From NCBI GenBank assembly GCA_964590225.1, contig CAZPWS010000033.1, positions 1 through 32,949 of the forward strand: a stretch of 32,949 nt of DNA, in the 5' to 3' direction. Of this stretch, positions 1 to 7,529 are shown piece after piece; position 1 is the stretch's first letter; each line of letters begins with the position of its first letter. This DNA comes from JAEUSG01 sp964590225. Its GTDB lineage: Bacteria; Fibrobacterota; OXYB2-FULL-49-7; JAEUSG01. Made by a program: the position numbers and the translations under genes. The notes below the pieces were generated by a model. The model saw only the letters and a program-made list of their open reading frames with translations, did not search any database and had not been told where the DNA came from.

Positions 1-51
1 ATAGCCGATGAAATCAATAGAAACAAAATCAGAGCTTTGCGTTAACGACAT
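1..51 (-). CDS. Start of an unidentified gene, cut by the left edge
   Basis: An ATG at 51-49 on the minus strand opens a frame that stays open for 17 codons to the window edge (MSLTQSSDFVSIDFIGY). It overlaps the last 23 bases of the HPr-kinase-like gene, the same tight packing seen through the rest of this cluster. A GGAA lies about 13 bases upstream, which is a weak ribosome binding site. The stretch is too short to recognise. Its position suggests the cluster continues to the left and that this is its next member (a protease, transporter or second modifying enzyme would fit), but that is inference only. Confidence 0.4.
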   Translation of the reverse strand, partial: MSLTQSSDFVSIDFIGY

Positions 52-877
52 TTTTTATAAACCATTCCGGTGTTTCCCGAGAATTAGAAAATTTTAGAAC
101 ATGCATCGGAACCCTGTTGGTCAGATTTATTAGCTCTTCCACTGACTGTTCAATTAAATACTGTATACCATAAGGAGCAAAATAAACTTGCTGGAGTCTA
201 AGAAATGCAGCAGATGGACTAATAGTGATCAAGCTACAAGAATCTGCTTGCTCAAGAAATAAAATTCTGCACAACAAACCCGTTTCTTGAGAATGAAAAC
301 CAGCGGATCCCCCCTCGCCAATACCATATATGTGATAAGATTTTAAGACAAGCACATTCCGTTCATCGTTTATTACTGTCAATTTTTTGTTTTGTGAAAC
401 TTCATTGAATAGTTGTGATATAGTACTTTTACCTGCACCAGAGACACCAAGGAAAAGATATACATTATCTTTTATTTTTACTGATGCTGAATGGAACATT
501 AAACCTATATTTTCAATTGAATACAAATATGGCAACATACAATTAATTAATGGATAGCAAATCAGCGATCGTTGCCAACAATCATTCCAAGTGAGTATTT
601 CTGTTGTTATTATCTTCTCAGCGGCATCTATCAATAGACGCTGCGAGTATATATGTGCACCTTCTTTTGATCTTATGAAGATAATGATCGTTTTATTGTC
701 CGAATCGCTTTTAACCAACCATTTGAAACTATCGGTATTGACAGAAACCGAGCTACCACCTACAATATCAACAACTTTGCCTTCCAAAACATTATAGGTG
801 ACACGATCGGCGCTATCATTTTTTGTGGGCGGATCATCGAATCCTGAAATGCATAGATAGATACACCCAACTTTCAT
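29..877 (-). CDS. HPr kinase-like P-loop protein of a peptide-modification cluster
   Basis: From the ATG at 877 the protein has 282 residues. A FHSASV segment, like the HASAV that precedes the P-loop in HPr-kinase-like proteins, is followed by Walker A GVSGAGKST (about 144-152) and a VINDERNVLV strand supplying an Asp as in the family's SDD motif. The N-terminal 120 residues are divergent, as in the short HPrK-like proteins found with PqqD and lasso-peptide genes. The PadeK relative phosphorylates the C-terminal Ser of the paeninodin precursor (established knowledge); the same role here is inference. A GTG at 922 would add 15 residues, but the ATG at 877 begins one base after the stop of the 56-aa ORF, an arrangement typical of translational coupling, so I prefer it. 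The 3' end overlaps the next gene start. Confidence 0.8.
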   Translation of the reverse strand: MKVGCIYLCISGFDDPPTKNDSADRVTYNVLEGKVVDIVGGSSVSVNTDSFKWLVKSDSDNKTIIIFIRSKEGAHIYSQRLLIDAAEKIITTEILTWNDCWQRSLICYPLINCMLPYLYSIENIGLMFHSASVKIKDNVYLFLGVSGAGKSTISQLFNEVSQNKKLTVINDERNVLVLKSYHIYGIGEGGSAGFHSQETGLLCRILFLEQADSCSLITISPSAAFLRLQQVYFAPYGIQYLIEQSVEELINLTNRVPMHVLKFSNSRETPEWFIKNVVNAKL

Positions 878-878
878 T

Positions 879-1049
879 TCATGACTGTACAACAGTGGGA
901 CAATCACCGAAATCCCAGACACATTCGTTGTGGCTCACCATAGCTTGATCCCCCCCCCAACCAACAAAACCACTCTTACAGGAATCATTTCCTGCTGTTT
1001 CTTTTGGATAAATATTAACACGATAAAGTTTTGGTTTCATGTATTTCAT
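879..1049 (-). CDS. 56-aa candidate RiPP precursor peptide, Cys/Trp/Gly-rich
   Basis: This short ORF starts at ATG 1049 with AAGGAG about ten bases upstream, overlaps the last 35 bases of the radical SAM gene, and stops (TGA 881-879) one base before the ATG of the HPr-kinase-like gene. The N-terminus reads MKYMKPKLYRVNIYPKETAG. It contains Y3-x-x-P6-x-L8 and T18-A19-G20, which resemble the recognition element and the Thr at -2 of lasso-peptide leaders. The rest has Cys24, Cys43 and Cys50, Trp31 and Trp45, six Gly if Gly20 is counted, and a C-terminal Ser56. No Asp or Glu lies at positions 7-9 after the presumed leader end, so a normal lasso ring is unlikely; a radical-SAM-installed crosslink is more plausible. 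A run of nine G (950-958) encodes part of the FVGWGGD segment, so a base-count error or slippage would change the frame. Not compared with any database. Confidence 0.68.
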   Translation of the reverse strand: MKYMKPKLYRVNIYPKETAGNDSCKSGFVGWGGDQAMVSHNECVWDFGDCPTVVQS

Positions 1050-2112
1050 TCGGTAGAGTCTCCTTTATTCGCCCTAAAAACTCCATTGTTAAATTGCAGT
1101 ACGTATCAAGATGACCTGTATCGCCCTTATTAAGATATATAATCCCGTCACACCATGGGCAATATTTGTGAAGCTCACAAGTATCACACTTAATAATACT
1201 ACGCTCTAACGATACGATTTCAACCGCAAAAGCTCTTCGGATATCATTTATCGACTCAAGTAAAACATTGTGCGTTCCATGGCGAACTATCAAACAAGGA
1301 TACACATAACCGTATGGATCTATAACGACAGTAGACTTCCCAATACCACATTTAAAGTATGGAGTTAATCCATTACGATCTTTCAGACTACATTCTTTTT
1401 TTCCAATTGCACTTTTTTTGATAATCCGAACTCTTCGTTTATCGTTTGCCTGTATCTTTGCTGCACATGCCGCATCAATAGTACAACCGAAACCTCTGTT
1501 TTTACCGTATATATCAGTATGCGCAATAAGGTCGTATCTTAGCCTTGTGCCCACCTTTCGTGCAAGAGCCTTATACTTATCAATCTCTTTCCAGTTGTGT
1601 TGCATTAGAACACTTTTTAGATATACCTTTATATTCATTCTTTTCAATCTATCAATATTGGATAATACATACTCAGGCTCGAATAATGTGTCTGTTGTTT
1701 TTTGGAAAACACATTTATCAACACCATAAAGCGAAATTTCAATTGCCTTCGGAGGATTTTTTGCGAAATATTCAAAATGTTGGTCATTCAAAGCATATCC
1801 ATTCGTCATCACTGTGACCAAAAAGCCATTACGCTTGAACAAACTGTAAATTTCAAAAAAATCCTTGTGTAAAATTGGCTCTCCACCGGTTAAAGCGACA
1901 TCCATACATCCGGTTGCTAACAACTGTTCAGCAATATTGCAATAATCATTATATGCCAACTCTTTTCTTACAGAACTCTCACTCCTTACATAACAATGAC
2001 AACATTTAAAATTACATCTATGCGTTAGTTCGATATAGGCAGTCTTTAAAGGACTATAACCTGCTGATTTTGCTTTTCTGAAAATAACTCCAAAAGTTAT
2101 GTTTCTAACCAT
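1015..2112 (-). CDS. Radical SAM/SPASM peptide maturase
   Basis: An iron-sulfur enzyme that would use S-adenosylmethionine to modify a peptide. From the ATG at 2112 it has 365 residues. The cluster-binding CxxxCxxC is in LTHRCNFKCCHCY (Cys33, 37, 40), followed by LTGGEP. The C-terminal third has SPASM-type cysteines: FKCGIGKS, then YPCLIV, then CDTCELHKYCPWC, then a last Cys in DTYC. The longest frame starts at GTG 2145 inside the PqqD-like gene; ATG 2112 lies four bases after that gene's stop, so either start is possible. Placement between a PqqD-like protein and the 56-aa ORF points to a PqqE-like maturase acting on a bound leader peptide. Substrate and bond type cannot be read from sequence. 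Confidence 0.9.
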   Translation of the reverse strand: MVRNITFGVIFRKAKSAGYSPLKTAYIELTHRCNFKCCHCYVRSESSVRKELAYNDYCNIAEQLLATGCMDVALTGGEPILHKDFFEIYSLFKRNGFLVTVMTNGYALNDQHFEYFAKNPPKAIEISLYGVDKCVFQKTTDTLFEPEYVLSNIDRLKRMNIKVYLKSVLMQHNWKEIDKYKALARKVGTRLRYDLIAHTDIYGKNRGFGCTIDAACAAKIQANDKRRVRIIKKSAIGKKECSLKDRNGLTPYFKCGIGKSTVVIDPYGYVYPCLIVRHGTHNVLLESINDIRRAFAVEIVSLERSIIKCDTCELHKYCPWCDGIIYLNKGDTGHLDTYCNLTMEFLGRIKETLPNEIHETKTLSC

Positions 2113-2116
2113 GCAA

Positions 2117-2413
2117 CTATTGTGATATATAAGCCAAATTTTCACCTATGATGTCTTCAAGTAACTCGAAGATATCACTGCGGACAATTTCACGCTTATG
2201 CATTTTAATTTTATTTACTGTACAAAATTCAAGAACTATCTCATTAATGGTTCGTTGCCCATTTATCAGTAGCCAAACTGCGGTTCCAGTTTTATTCAAG
2301 CTATAAACCGCACAATTCTTTTCGAGTTTCACTGGAACAAGAACAACATCGTCTCCGATTTTCCGAACTACAATTCCTTCAACTTTCGTTAGTACAGTCT
2401 GTCCACTTATCAC
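2117..2413 (-). CDS. PqqD-like peptide chaperone (RiPP recognition element)
   Basis: 98 residues matching the PqqD fold pattern: a beta-rich N-terminal half (GDDVVLVPV, CAVYSLNKTGTAVWLLING) followed by a helical part beginning QRTINEIVLEF. In this family the stand-alone protein binds the leader of a precursor peptide and presents it to a radical SAM or other maturase. The start is GTG 2413, since no in-frame ATG exists near the N-terminus; only a weak AGG precedes it. It begins 18 bases after the flagellin stop, with no terminator visible in the gap, and is followed directly by the radical SAM gene, so it is probably cotranscribed with both. Confidence 0.85.
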   Translation of the reverse strand: MISGQTVLTKVEGIVVRKIGDDVVLVPVKLEKNCAVYSLNKTGTAVWLLINGQRTINEIVLEFCTVNKIKMHKREIVRSDIFELLEDIIGENLAYISQ

Positions 2414-2431
2414 GCCTAAAATATATTAATA

Positions 2432-3652
2432 TCAGCGTAATAAAGATAGAATTGATTGAGGAGCCGCGTTGGCTTGTGCGAGCATGGCCGTTGAAGACTG
2501 CGTTAATATTTGATTTCTAGTAAAAGTGCTGCTCTCAGTAGCAAAATTTGCGTCTCTTATGGTTGACTCTGCCATCTGAGTATTCTCATTTTGGTTTCTT
2601 AAATTACTAAGCGCATGTTCAAGTCGATTAATCATCGAACCAATATAAGACCTCACAGTATTAACACGACGAAGCCCTGTAACATGTGTTTCACCAGTAC
2701 CCTCAGCACCAGTCGCTAAACCTCCATTACCATCCCCGTCAATAATTCCTATTGTATTCATGCAACTCAAATTTGCGGTAATTAATGTAGCTCCAGTAGC
2801 AACAGACACAACATCGGTTATTCCGTCTTTTGCATATCTTTGGTTTGCAGGTCCAGGAACAATCGTTTCATTGGCTCGATGGTCAAAAATTGCTCCATTT
2901 AGCCGAGTTGATGTGGCTGGATTAAAACTGGCCTGCAAAAAAATCTCAGCCAAACTCATATCTGGTAGTGCAATATTTAACATATCGCTTGAATTGTATA
3001 AATCATATGTCGATGCGCTACCTTTTGTACCTGTTGCATTCGGCCCGATTTTAAAAGTGAATACTCTTCCGCCTGTCGTGTCATCAGTTGCAGCCAAGGA
3101 TGCGGCAACACGCTCTTCTGCTGACACTACAGAGACACCCGCTAATGGATTTATTCCTACAGTTGGAACATTACCCAACAGTACTCCGTTCCCATACCTA
3201 CCTTGTGCAAAATTCGGGTCTCCTCCCAATGTTGTATTTTTTTCAAAAAGTGTTATGCCATTGTATTGCGTAACTTTACTTATTCGCTCAATTTCGCTTC
3301 TGAGCGAATCATACTCTTTTTGCATATATGCCCGCTCGGTACGGGTAAGCGTATCGTTCGCTCCCTGAACCGCGAGATCCCTCATCCTCTTTAACAAAGA
3401 ACCCACCTCTTCCATTGCACCATCAGCAATACGGAGAAAGGCTATTGCATCTGAAATATTTCGTTCTGCCATCTGCCCACCAATCACCTGCGTGCGCATC
3501 TCTTCGGAAACAGAGAGACCAGCAGCATCGTCGGCGGCGCGGTTGATTCTAAGACCAGTAGAAAGGCGATCGAGAGACTGACTAAGCGACTGATTGATGC
3601 GGTAGTTCGCACCTTGCGCTATCATCGAAGAAATGTTATGGTTAATACGCAT
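2432..3652 (-). CDS. fliC: Flagellin, long form
   Basis: 406 residues. The N-terminal D0/D1 region is textbook flagellin (MRINHNISSMIAQ, then LDRLSTGLRINRAADDAAGL) and so is the C-terminus (NQILTQSSTAMLAQANAAP, ending SILSLLR). The central surface-exposed part, roughly residues 135-320, is long and unlike that of the second flagellin at 23101-23943. The protein polymerises into the flagellar filament after export. A sigma-28-type promoter lies about 55 bases upstream of the ATG. The gene is followed after only 18 bases by a PqqD-like gene, an unusual neighbour for a flagellin. No signal peptide is expected because flagellins leave by the type III route. Confidence 0.95.
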   Translation of the reverse strand: MRINHNISSMIAQGANYRINQSLSQSLDRLSTGLRINRAADDAAGLSVSEEMRTQVIGGQMAERNISDAIAFLRIADGAMEEVGSLLKRMRDLAVQGANDTLTRTERAYMQKEYDSLRSEIERISKVTQYNGITLFEKNTTLGGDPNFAQGRYGNGVLLGNVPTVGINPLAGVSVVSAEERVAASLAATDDTTGGRVFTFKIGPNATGTKGSASTYDLYNSSDMLNIALPDMSLAEIFLQASFNPATSTRLNGAIFDHRANETIVPGPANQRYAKDGITDVVSVATGATLITANLSCMNTIGIIDGDGNGGLATGAEGTGETHVTGLRRVNTVRSYIGSMINRLEHALSNLRNQNENTQMAESTIRDANFATESSTFTRNQILTQSSTAMLAQANAAPQSILSLLR

Positions 3653-3705
3653 AACAGTTAATGCCCTTTTACTGGTTTAATCTAAAAATTCATAACACAT
3701 TTGGG

Positions 3706-3733
3706 ATATCGGCAAATATAATGGGGTACTTTA
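3706..3733 (-). promoter_or_regulatory. Sigma-28 (FliA/SigD)-type promoter of the long flagellin
   Basis: On the minus strand TAAA (3733-3730), 16 bases, then GCCGATAT (3713-3706). This fits the sigma-28 pattern TAAA-N14-16-(G)CCGATAT. It ends 53 bases upstream of the flagellin ATG. A matching element precedes the second flagellin, which strengthens the call. Confidence 0.82.
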
Positions 3734-3775
3734 AGAAAAAGTTAATGTTTTGCTTAAAGTTTTGGAATATTTAAA

Positions 3776-4318
3776 TCATTTTTCAATTAAATAGAGCAAA
3801 TTATCATCAAGCTTATAGTATGCAGGTACCACTGTAATGTGGCTATACTTTGATGTGAGCCTTTTAGCCTCCTCAAGGACAAAATCAATTTCGTTATCTA
3901 TTTCAAACATCGGAGCATAATTCATAAAGTGCTCTTCAGCCTTTTCGCGCGACCAACCGGCCACTTCAACGAGGCCTTTAATAAAATCATCTTTTCTCGA
4001 CATAAGCCCTACCATGCCGCACTTATCGTGTGCAATGAGCATAATGTGTTTAATACCACCTATAGCTATCGCATAAGAGATTTTGAATTCACTGTACCGT
4101 AGATTTCCACCGCCTGTGCGAATAATATAGGCAAAATTTTCGGGCATTTTTAGTTGTTTACGATTATCCATACACATCGCAACCAACATTTCGGCTGCTT
4201 CGTACCTTTTTTCTGGCTCTACACCAAAATTATTGTAACGGAGCAAAGCTCCAATCGGAGTTCCTCTATATATTTCAGGAATATCGCTTTCGCTTGAAAC
4301 AGCCACCAACTTTGCCAT
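3776..4318 (-). CDS. Beta-class carbonic anhydrase
   Basis: Interconverts CO2 and bicarbonate in the cytoplasm. 180 residues, a compact member of the class. The zinc-site signature is visible: Cys49-x-Asp51-x-Arg53 in MCMDNRK, and His97-x-x-Cys100 in AHDKCGM, with the RTGGGNLR segment between them equivalent to the family's R(N)AG stretch. The start ATG 4318 is preceded by GGGGGT four bases away. It is last in the run thrS-infC-glyS-ddl-tsaB, 56 bases after tsaB, so it may be cotranscribed or have its own promoter in that gap. Confidence 0.87.
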   Translation of the reverse strand: MAKLVAVSSESDIPEIYRGTPIGALLRYNNFGVEPEKRYEAAEMLVAMCMDNRKQLKMPENFAYIIRTGGGNLRYSEFKISYAIAIGGIKHIMLIAHDKCGMVGLMSRKDDFIKGLVEVAGWSREKAEEHFMNYAPMFEIDNEIDFVLEEAKRLTSKYSHITVVPAYYKLDDNLLYLIEK

Positions 4319-4374
4319 TTTACCCCCTACTAAAAAGATATAGATTTTCTACTTAAAAACCAACATCAATTGAA

Positions 4375-5055
4375 TTACTTGGGTTTAACGATATCAGCAT
4401 AGCTGGCACGCAAATAAGAGGGAAGGAGTTCATCCACACTAACCAATAATTCAGCAAATTTATCCCAGTTTTTTGTTATAGTGAGTTCTGTTGCCTTAAT
4501 GATTTCATTACTGTTATTAATTTTACGAGTTTCGATATTTGGAGTATATTTCGCAAATTTTTCAGAATCTGTTCCAACAAGTACCGATTTTCCTGCAACA
4601 AACGACTCAAGAAGTGAAGGCTCGACTGCACTGTCGATACAAAGTCGCTCACCATTCCCATTAAAAAGTGCGACATAAACCGCGTTCAGCTTTGCATCAA
4701 TAACAGGAATAATCCTCTCCCATCCTGAATTAAATGAGGTAGCCGCAATAATTTCTAACGAAGATATTGGATAAACCATAGCCCCTCGGCCAAAAAGCAT
4801 TCCTTTAAGAGCGGCAAGACCGGTCCTGATTCCGGTAAAGGATCCCGGGCCAGCTACAAATGCGTAGTCCTTGAAGTCACATAACTTTCTTGATGCCTTG
4901 GTAAGAAGTTGATCAATAAGTGTAATACACTCCACCGAAAATGGGGAGTCTCCCTGTTCTACAACAGATTCAAAACCCTTTTCTTTGGAATATACAGCAA
5001 CAAAACTTGGTGCAATTGCGGAATTAACAACAAGAATTGGATCGGAAGGAGTCAT
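4375..5055 (-). CDS. tsaB: TsaB, partner in tRNA threonylcarbamoyladenosine synthesis
   Basis: 226 residues. The family hallmark FVAGPGSFTGIRTGLAALKG is present near residue 70, and the N-terminal ILVVNSA strand matches the ASKHA-fold start of TsaB. The protein supports TsaD and TsaE in adding the t6A modification at position 37 of ANN-decoding tRNAs. The C-terminal half is more divergent, as usual for TsaB. It starts five bases after the ddl stop, so the two genes are very likely cotranscribed. Confidence 0.92.
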   Translation of the reverse strand: MTPSDPILVVNSAIAPSFVAVYSKEKGFESVVEQGDSPFSVECITLIDQLLTKASRKLCDFKDYAFVAGPGSFTGIRTGLAALKGMLFGRGAMVYPISSLEIIAATSFNSGWERIIPVIDAKLNAVYVALFNGNGERLCIDSAVEPSLLESFVAGKSVLVGTDSEKFAKYTPNIETRKINNSNEIIKATELTITKNWDKFAELLVSVDELLPSYLRASYADIVKPK

Positions 5056-5060
5056 TTCTA

Positions 5061-6110
5061 TTACTGTTGTGCTTTCATGGCAACCCGTATTACTCTATCA
5101 AGCAGCTCCGGATACGAGAGGCCGACAGCGGCAGCTCCCTGCGGTAAAAGGGAGGTTGGCGTAAAGCCTGGCAAGGTATTTGTTTCAAGCACTGAAATTG
5201 CCTCGCCGGATATAATCATGTCGGTTCGAGACATGCAAAAACAACCAAGCGCATTATGAGCGGCAACAGCATATTTTTGGACTTTTTCGGTTAGCGACTT
5301 GGATATTCGCGCGGGAGTAACTTCTCGCGACGCTCCTTTTTCATATTTAGCCTTAAAATCAAAAAAGGAAGATGACACGGGAATTATTTCTGTTGGCAAA
5401 AGAGGCTCTGGTTCCCCATCTATGGTATCGAGGACTCCACAGGATACCTCAACTCCTTTCACCGTCTTTTCAAAAAGCACTTCATCTGAATCGACAAACA
5501 GTGAGTCCGCTATTTCGCGGAGCGACTCCTTTGAATTCGCGAACCCAATACCTATACTACTGCCTCCTTCCGGCGATTTGGCAAAGATGGGCAGCCCCAG
5601 CTTTTCTACAAGATGAGCAATTAGCGTAGGAGAAGATGAATTCCATTGACGACGCGAATAAAAAGAATATTCGGGAGTGGGAATTTTATTATGTATGTAT
5701 ATCTCTTTCGCCTTTCTTTTGTGCATTGCAAGAGCGCTTGACAAAACTCGCGAACCGACATACGGCAAGTTATACATTTCAAGCATGCCCTGAAGTGTGC
5801 CATCCTCGCCATATTTTCCGTGGATAATTGGGAAAACAATGTCGGGAAGACTATCAGAACCGAGGAGTCGCTCCGGAAATGATTTTGAGACGGACCTACA
5901 ACCGGCGACAAACGCATTTGCGTCAAAGCCATCACCGAACGAACCATAATCCGTTGCTGCAAGCCATTCCCCTTCTGTTGTTACAACCACCGGCAGAGCC
6001 TCATACATGGAGTAATCGAGATTGCCAAGAATGCCCTCCCCCGACCTTAAAGAGACAGCGCTTTCACCTGAGCGCCCCCCCATTAACACTACTACCCTTA
6101 TTTTCTTCAT
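5061..6110 (-). CDS. ddl: D-alanine--D-alanine ligase
   Basis: ATP-grasp enzyme that makes the D-Ala-D-Ala dipeptide for peptidoglycan. From ATG 6110 it has 349 residues. Visible marks are the N-terminal VVVLMGGRSGESAVSLRSG, the ATP-grasp loop SPEGGSSIGIG, and the metal/substrate segment VLETNTLPGFTPTSLLPQ near the C-terminus, all typical of Ddl. A TTG at 6125 would add five residues, but MKKIRVVVLMGG is the normal family beginning, so I take ATG 6110. It follows glyS by 24 bases and precedes tsaB by five. Confidence 0.95.
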   Translation of the reverse strand: MKKIRVVVLMGGRSGESAVSLRSGEGILGNLDYSMYEALPVVVTTEGEWLAATDYGSFGDGFDANAFVAGCRSVSKSFPERLLGSDSLPDIVFPIIHGKYGEDGTLQGMLEMYNLPYVGSRVLSSALAMHKRKAKEIYIHNKIPTPEYSFYSRRQWNSSSPTLIAHLVEKLGLPIFAKSPEGGSSIGIGFANSKESLREIADSLFVDSDEVLFEKTVKGVEVSCGVLDTIDGEPEPLLPTEIIPVSSSFFDFKAKYEKGASREVTPARISKSLTEKVQKYAVAAHNALGCFCMSRTDMIISGEAISVLETNTLPGFTPTSLLPQGAAAVGLSYPELLDRVIRVAMKAQQ

Positions 6111-6134
6111 GTAAAATTTATCCAACTATTTACT

Positions 6135-7529
6135 TTAGGATTTTATTTTGCTTCTTAGAACAGAGTCGATATTGTCAATGCTAACCCTTTCCTGCTTTGT
6201 GGTATCTCTATCCCTGAGTGTAACACAGCCGTCCTCCAACGATTCAAAGTCAACAGTGAAACAGCATGGGGTACCGAGTTCGTCATGACGGCGATATCTC
6301 TTGCCTATTGAGCCAGATTCATCCCACTCCACAAGAAACTCCCCCTCCTCCTTGAAGCTTTTGAAAATTTTTCCGGCAAGCTCCATTAAGGGTTCCTTTT
6401 TTACAAGAGGCAGGATTGCCGCTTTAACCGGTGCAAGTCTCGGGTGAAGACGGAGTACTGTCCGCTTTTCCCCGTCAATTTCGTCCTCATTATAAGAATC
6501 GATGAGAAAGGTTAACAGCGTTCTATCAACTCCGAGTGCCGGTTCAACAACAAATGGGATATATCTCTCATTCTTTTCCTGATCAAAATAACGGAGATCG
6601 CAGCCTGACATATTCATATGCGCCGTTAGATCAAAGTCTGTCCTGCTTGCAATGCCCCACAATTCTCCCCAGCCAAAGGGATAGAGATACTCGATATCAC
6701 AAGTAGCATTGCTATAATGAGAAAGCTCTTCCTTTGTGTGGTCGCGCATTCTTACTTTTTCCTGCTTTAAGCCGAGTCCAAGAAGCCAATCCATGCAATA
6801 CTTTTTCCAGTAGGCATACCATTCTAATTCTGTTCCGGGCCTGCAAAAAAACTCCATCTCCATCTGCTCAAATTCGCGGGTCCGGAATATAAAATTACCT
6901 GGAGTTATTTCGTTTCGGAATGATTTACCAATTTGCCCAATACCAAACGGAATTTTTCGTCGGCAAGTATCAACAACATTCCTGAATTCAAGAAATATTC
7001 CCTGTGCTGTTTCTGGACGCAGATATACCACGCTTGAAGTGTCCTCTATAACTCCCTGAAATGTCTTAAACATCAGGTTAAAGGCGCGAGGTTCGGTAAA
7101 ATTTCTCTTACCACACCTGGGACATTTGATATCATTGTCGTTAATTTTATCGTAAATAGCCTTAAAATCAAGCCCCTTTGCGGCACCATCACCCAACTTT
7201 GCCTCAAGTAGCTGGTCACCACGAACCCTTTCCTTGCATTCGCGGCAGTCCATTAGCGGATCCGCAAAATTTTTAAGGTGACCGGATGCCTCCCATGTTT
7301 TTGGATTAAGCAGAATGGACGAATCAAGCCCTGCAACATCGTCCCTTTTAAGTATAAAGGAGCGCCACCATTCTCTTTTGATGTTGTTTTTTAATTCAAC
7401 GCCATATGGACCATAATCCCAAGTATTTGCCAACCCGCCATATATTTCCGAACCAGGGAAAATAAAACCTCTTCTTTTACATAAAGAGATTATTGCTTTC
7501 ATGTCTATTGATGCATTAAGTGACGCCAT
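6135..7529 (-). CDS. glyS: Glycyl-tRNA synthetase, homodimeric type
   Basis: Class II synthetase of the alpha-2 type (also called glyQS). From ATG 7529 it has 464 residues, the usual length. It begins MASLNASIDMKAIISLCKRR and shows GFIFPGSEIYGGLANTWDYGP, two CxxC pairs (CREC and CPRC) in the insertion before the catalytic core, the EPRAFNLMF and RPETAQGIF motifs, the motif-2 region FRNEITPGNFIFRTREFEQ, and a C-terminal anticodon-binding domain. The frame is open 49 codons further upstream inside infC, but GGAGG precedes ATG 7529, which overlaps the infC end by 14 bases. Confidence 0.95.
   Translation of the reverse strand: MASLNASIDMKAIISLCKRRGFIFPGSEIYGGLANTWDYGPYGVELKNNIKREWWRSFILKRDDVAGLDSSILLNPKTWEASGHLKNFADPLMDCRECKERVRGDQLLEAKLGDGAAKGLDFKAIYDKINDNDIKCPRCGKRNFTEPRAFNLMFKTFQGVIEDTSSVVYLRPETAQGIFLEFRNVVDTCRRKIPFGIGQIGKSFRNEITPGNFIFRTREFEQMEMEFFCRPGTELEWYAYWKKYCMDWLLGLGLKQEKVRMRDHTKEELSHYSNATCDIEYLYPFGWGELWGIASRTDFDLTAHMNMSGCDLRYFDQEKNERYIPFVVEPALGVDRTLLTFLIDSYNEDEIDGEKRTVLRLHPRLAPVKAAILPLVKKEPLMELAGKIFKSFKEEGEFLVEWDESGSIGKRYRRHDELGTPCCFTVDFESLEDGCVTLRDRDTTKQERVSIDNIDSVLRSKIKS

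Noticed and set aside
881..922. Upstream GTG start for the HPr-kinase-like gene
   Set aside because: It would lie within the 56-aa ORF, has no binding site, and adds residues that do not look like the family; ATG 877 is directly coupled to the preceding stop.
2414..2431. Terminator between the long flagellin and the PqqD-like gene
   Set aside because: The 18 bases are A/T-rich with no stem and no T-run.
2760..3368. 202-aa plus-strand ORF over the long flagellin
   Set aside because: It is antisense to an unambiguous flagellin and its composition mirrors that gene; no binding site or motif.
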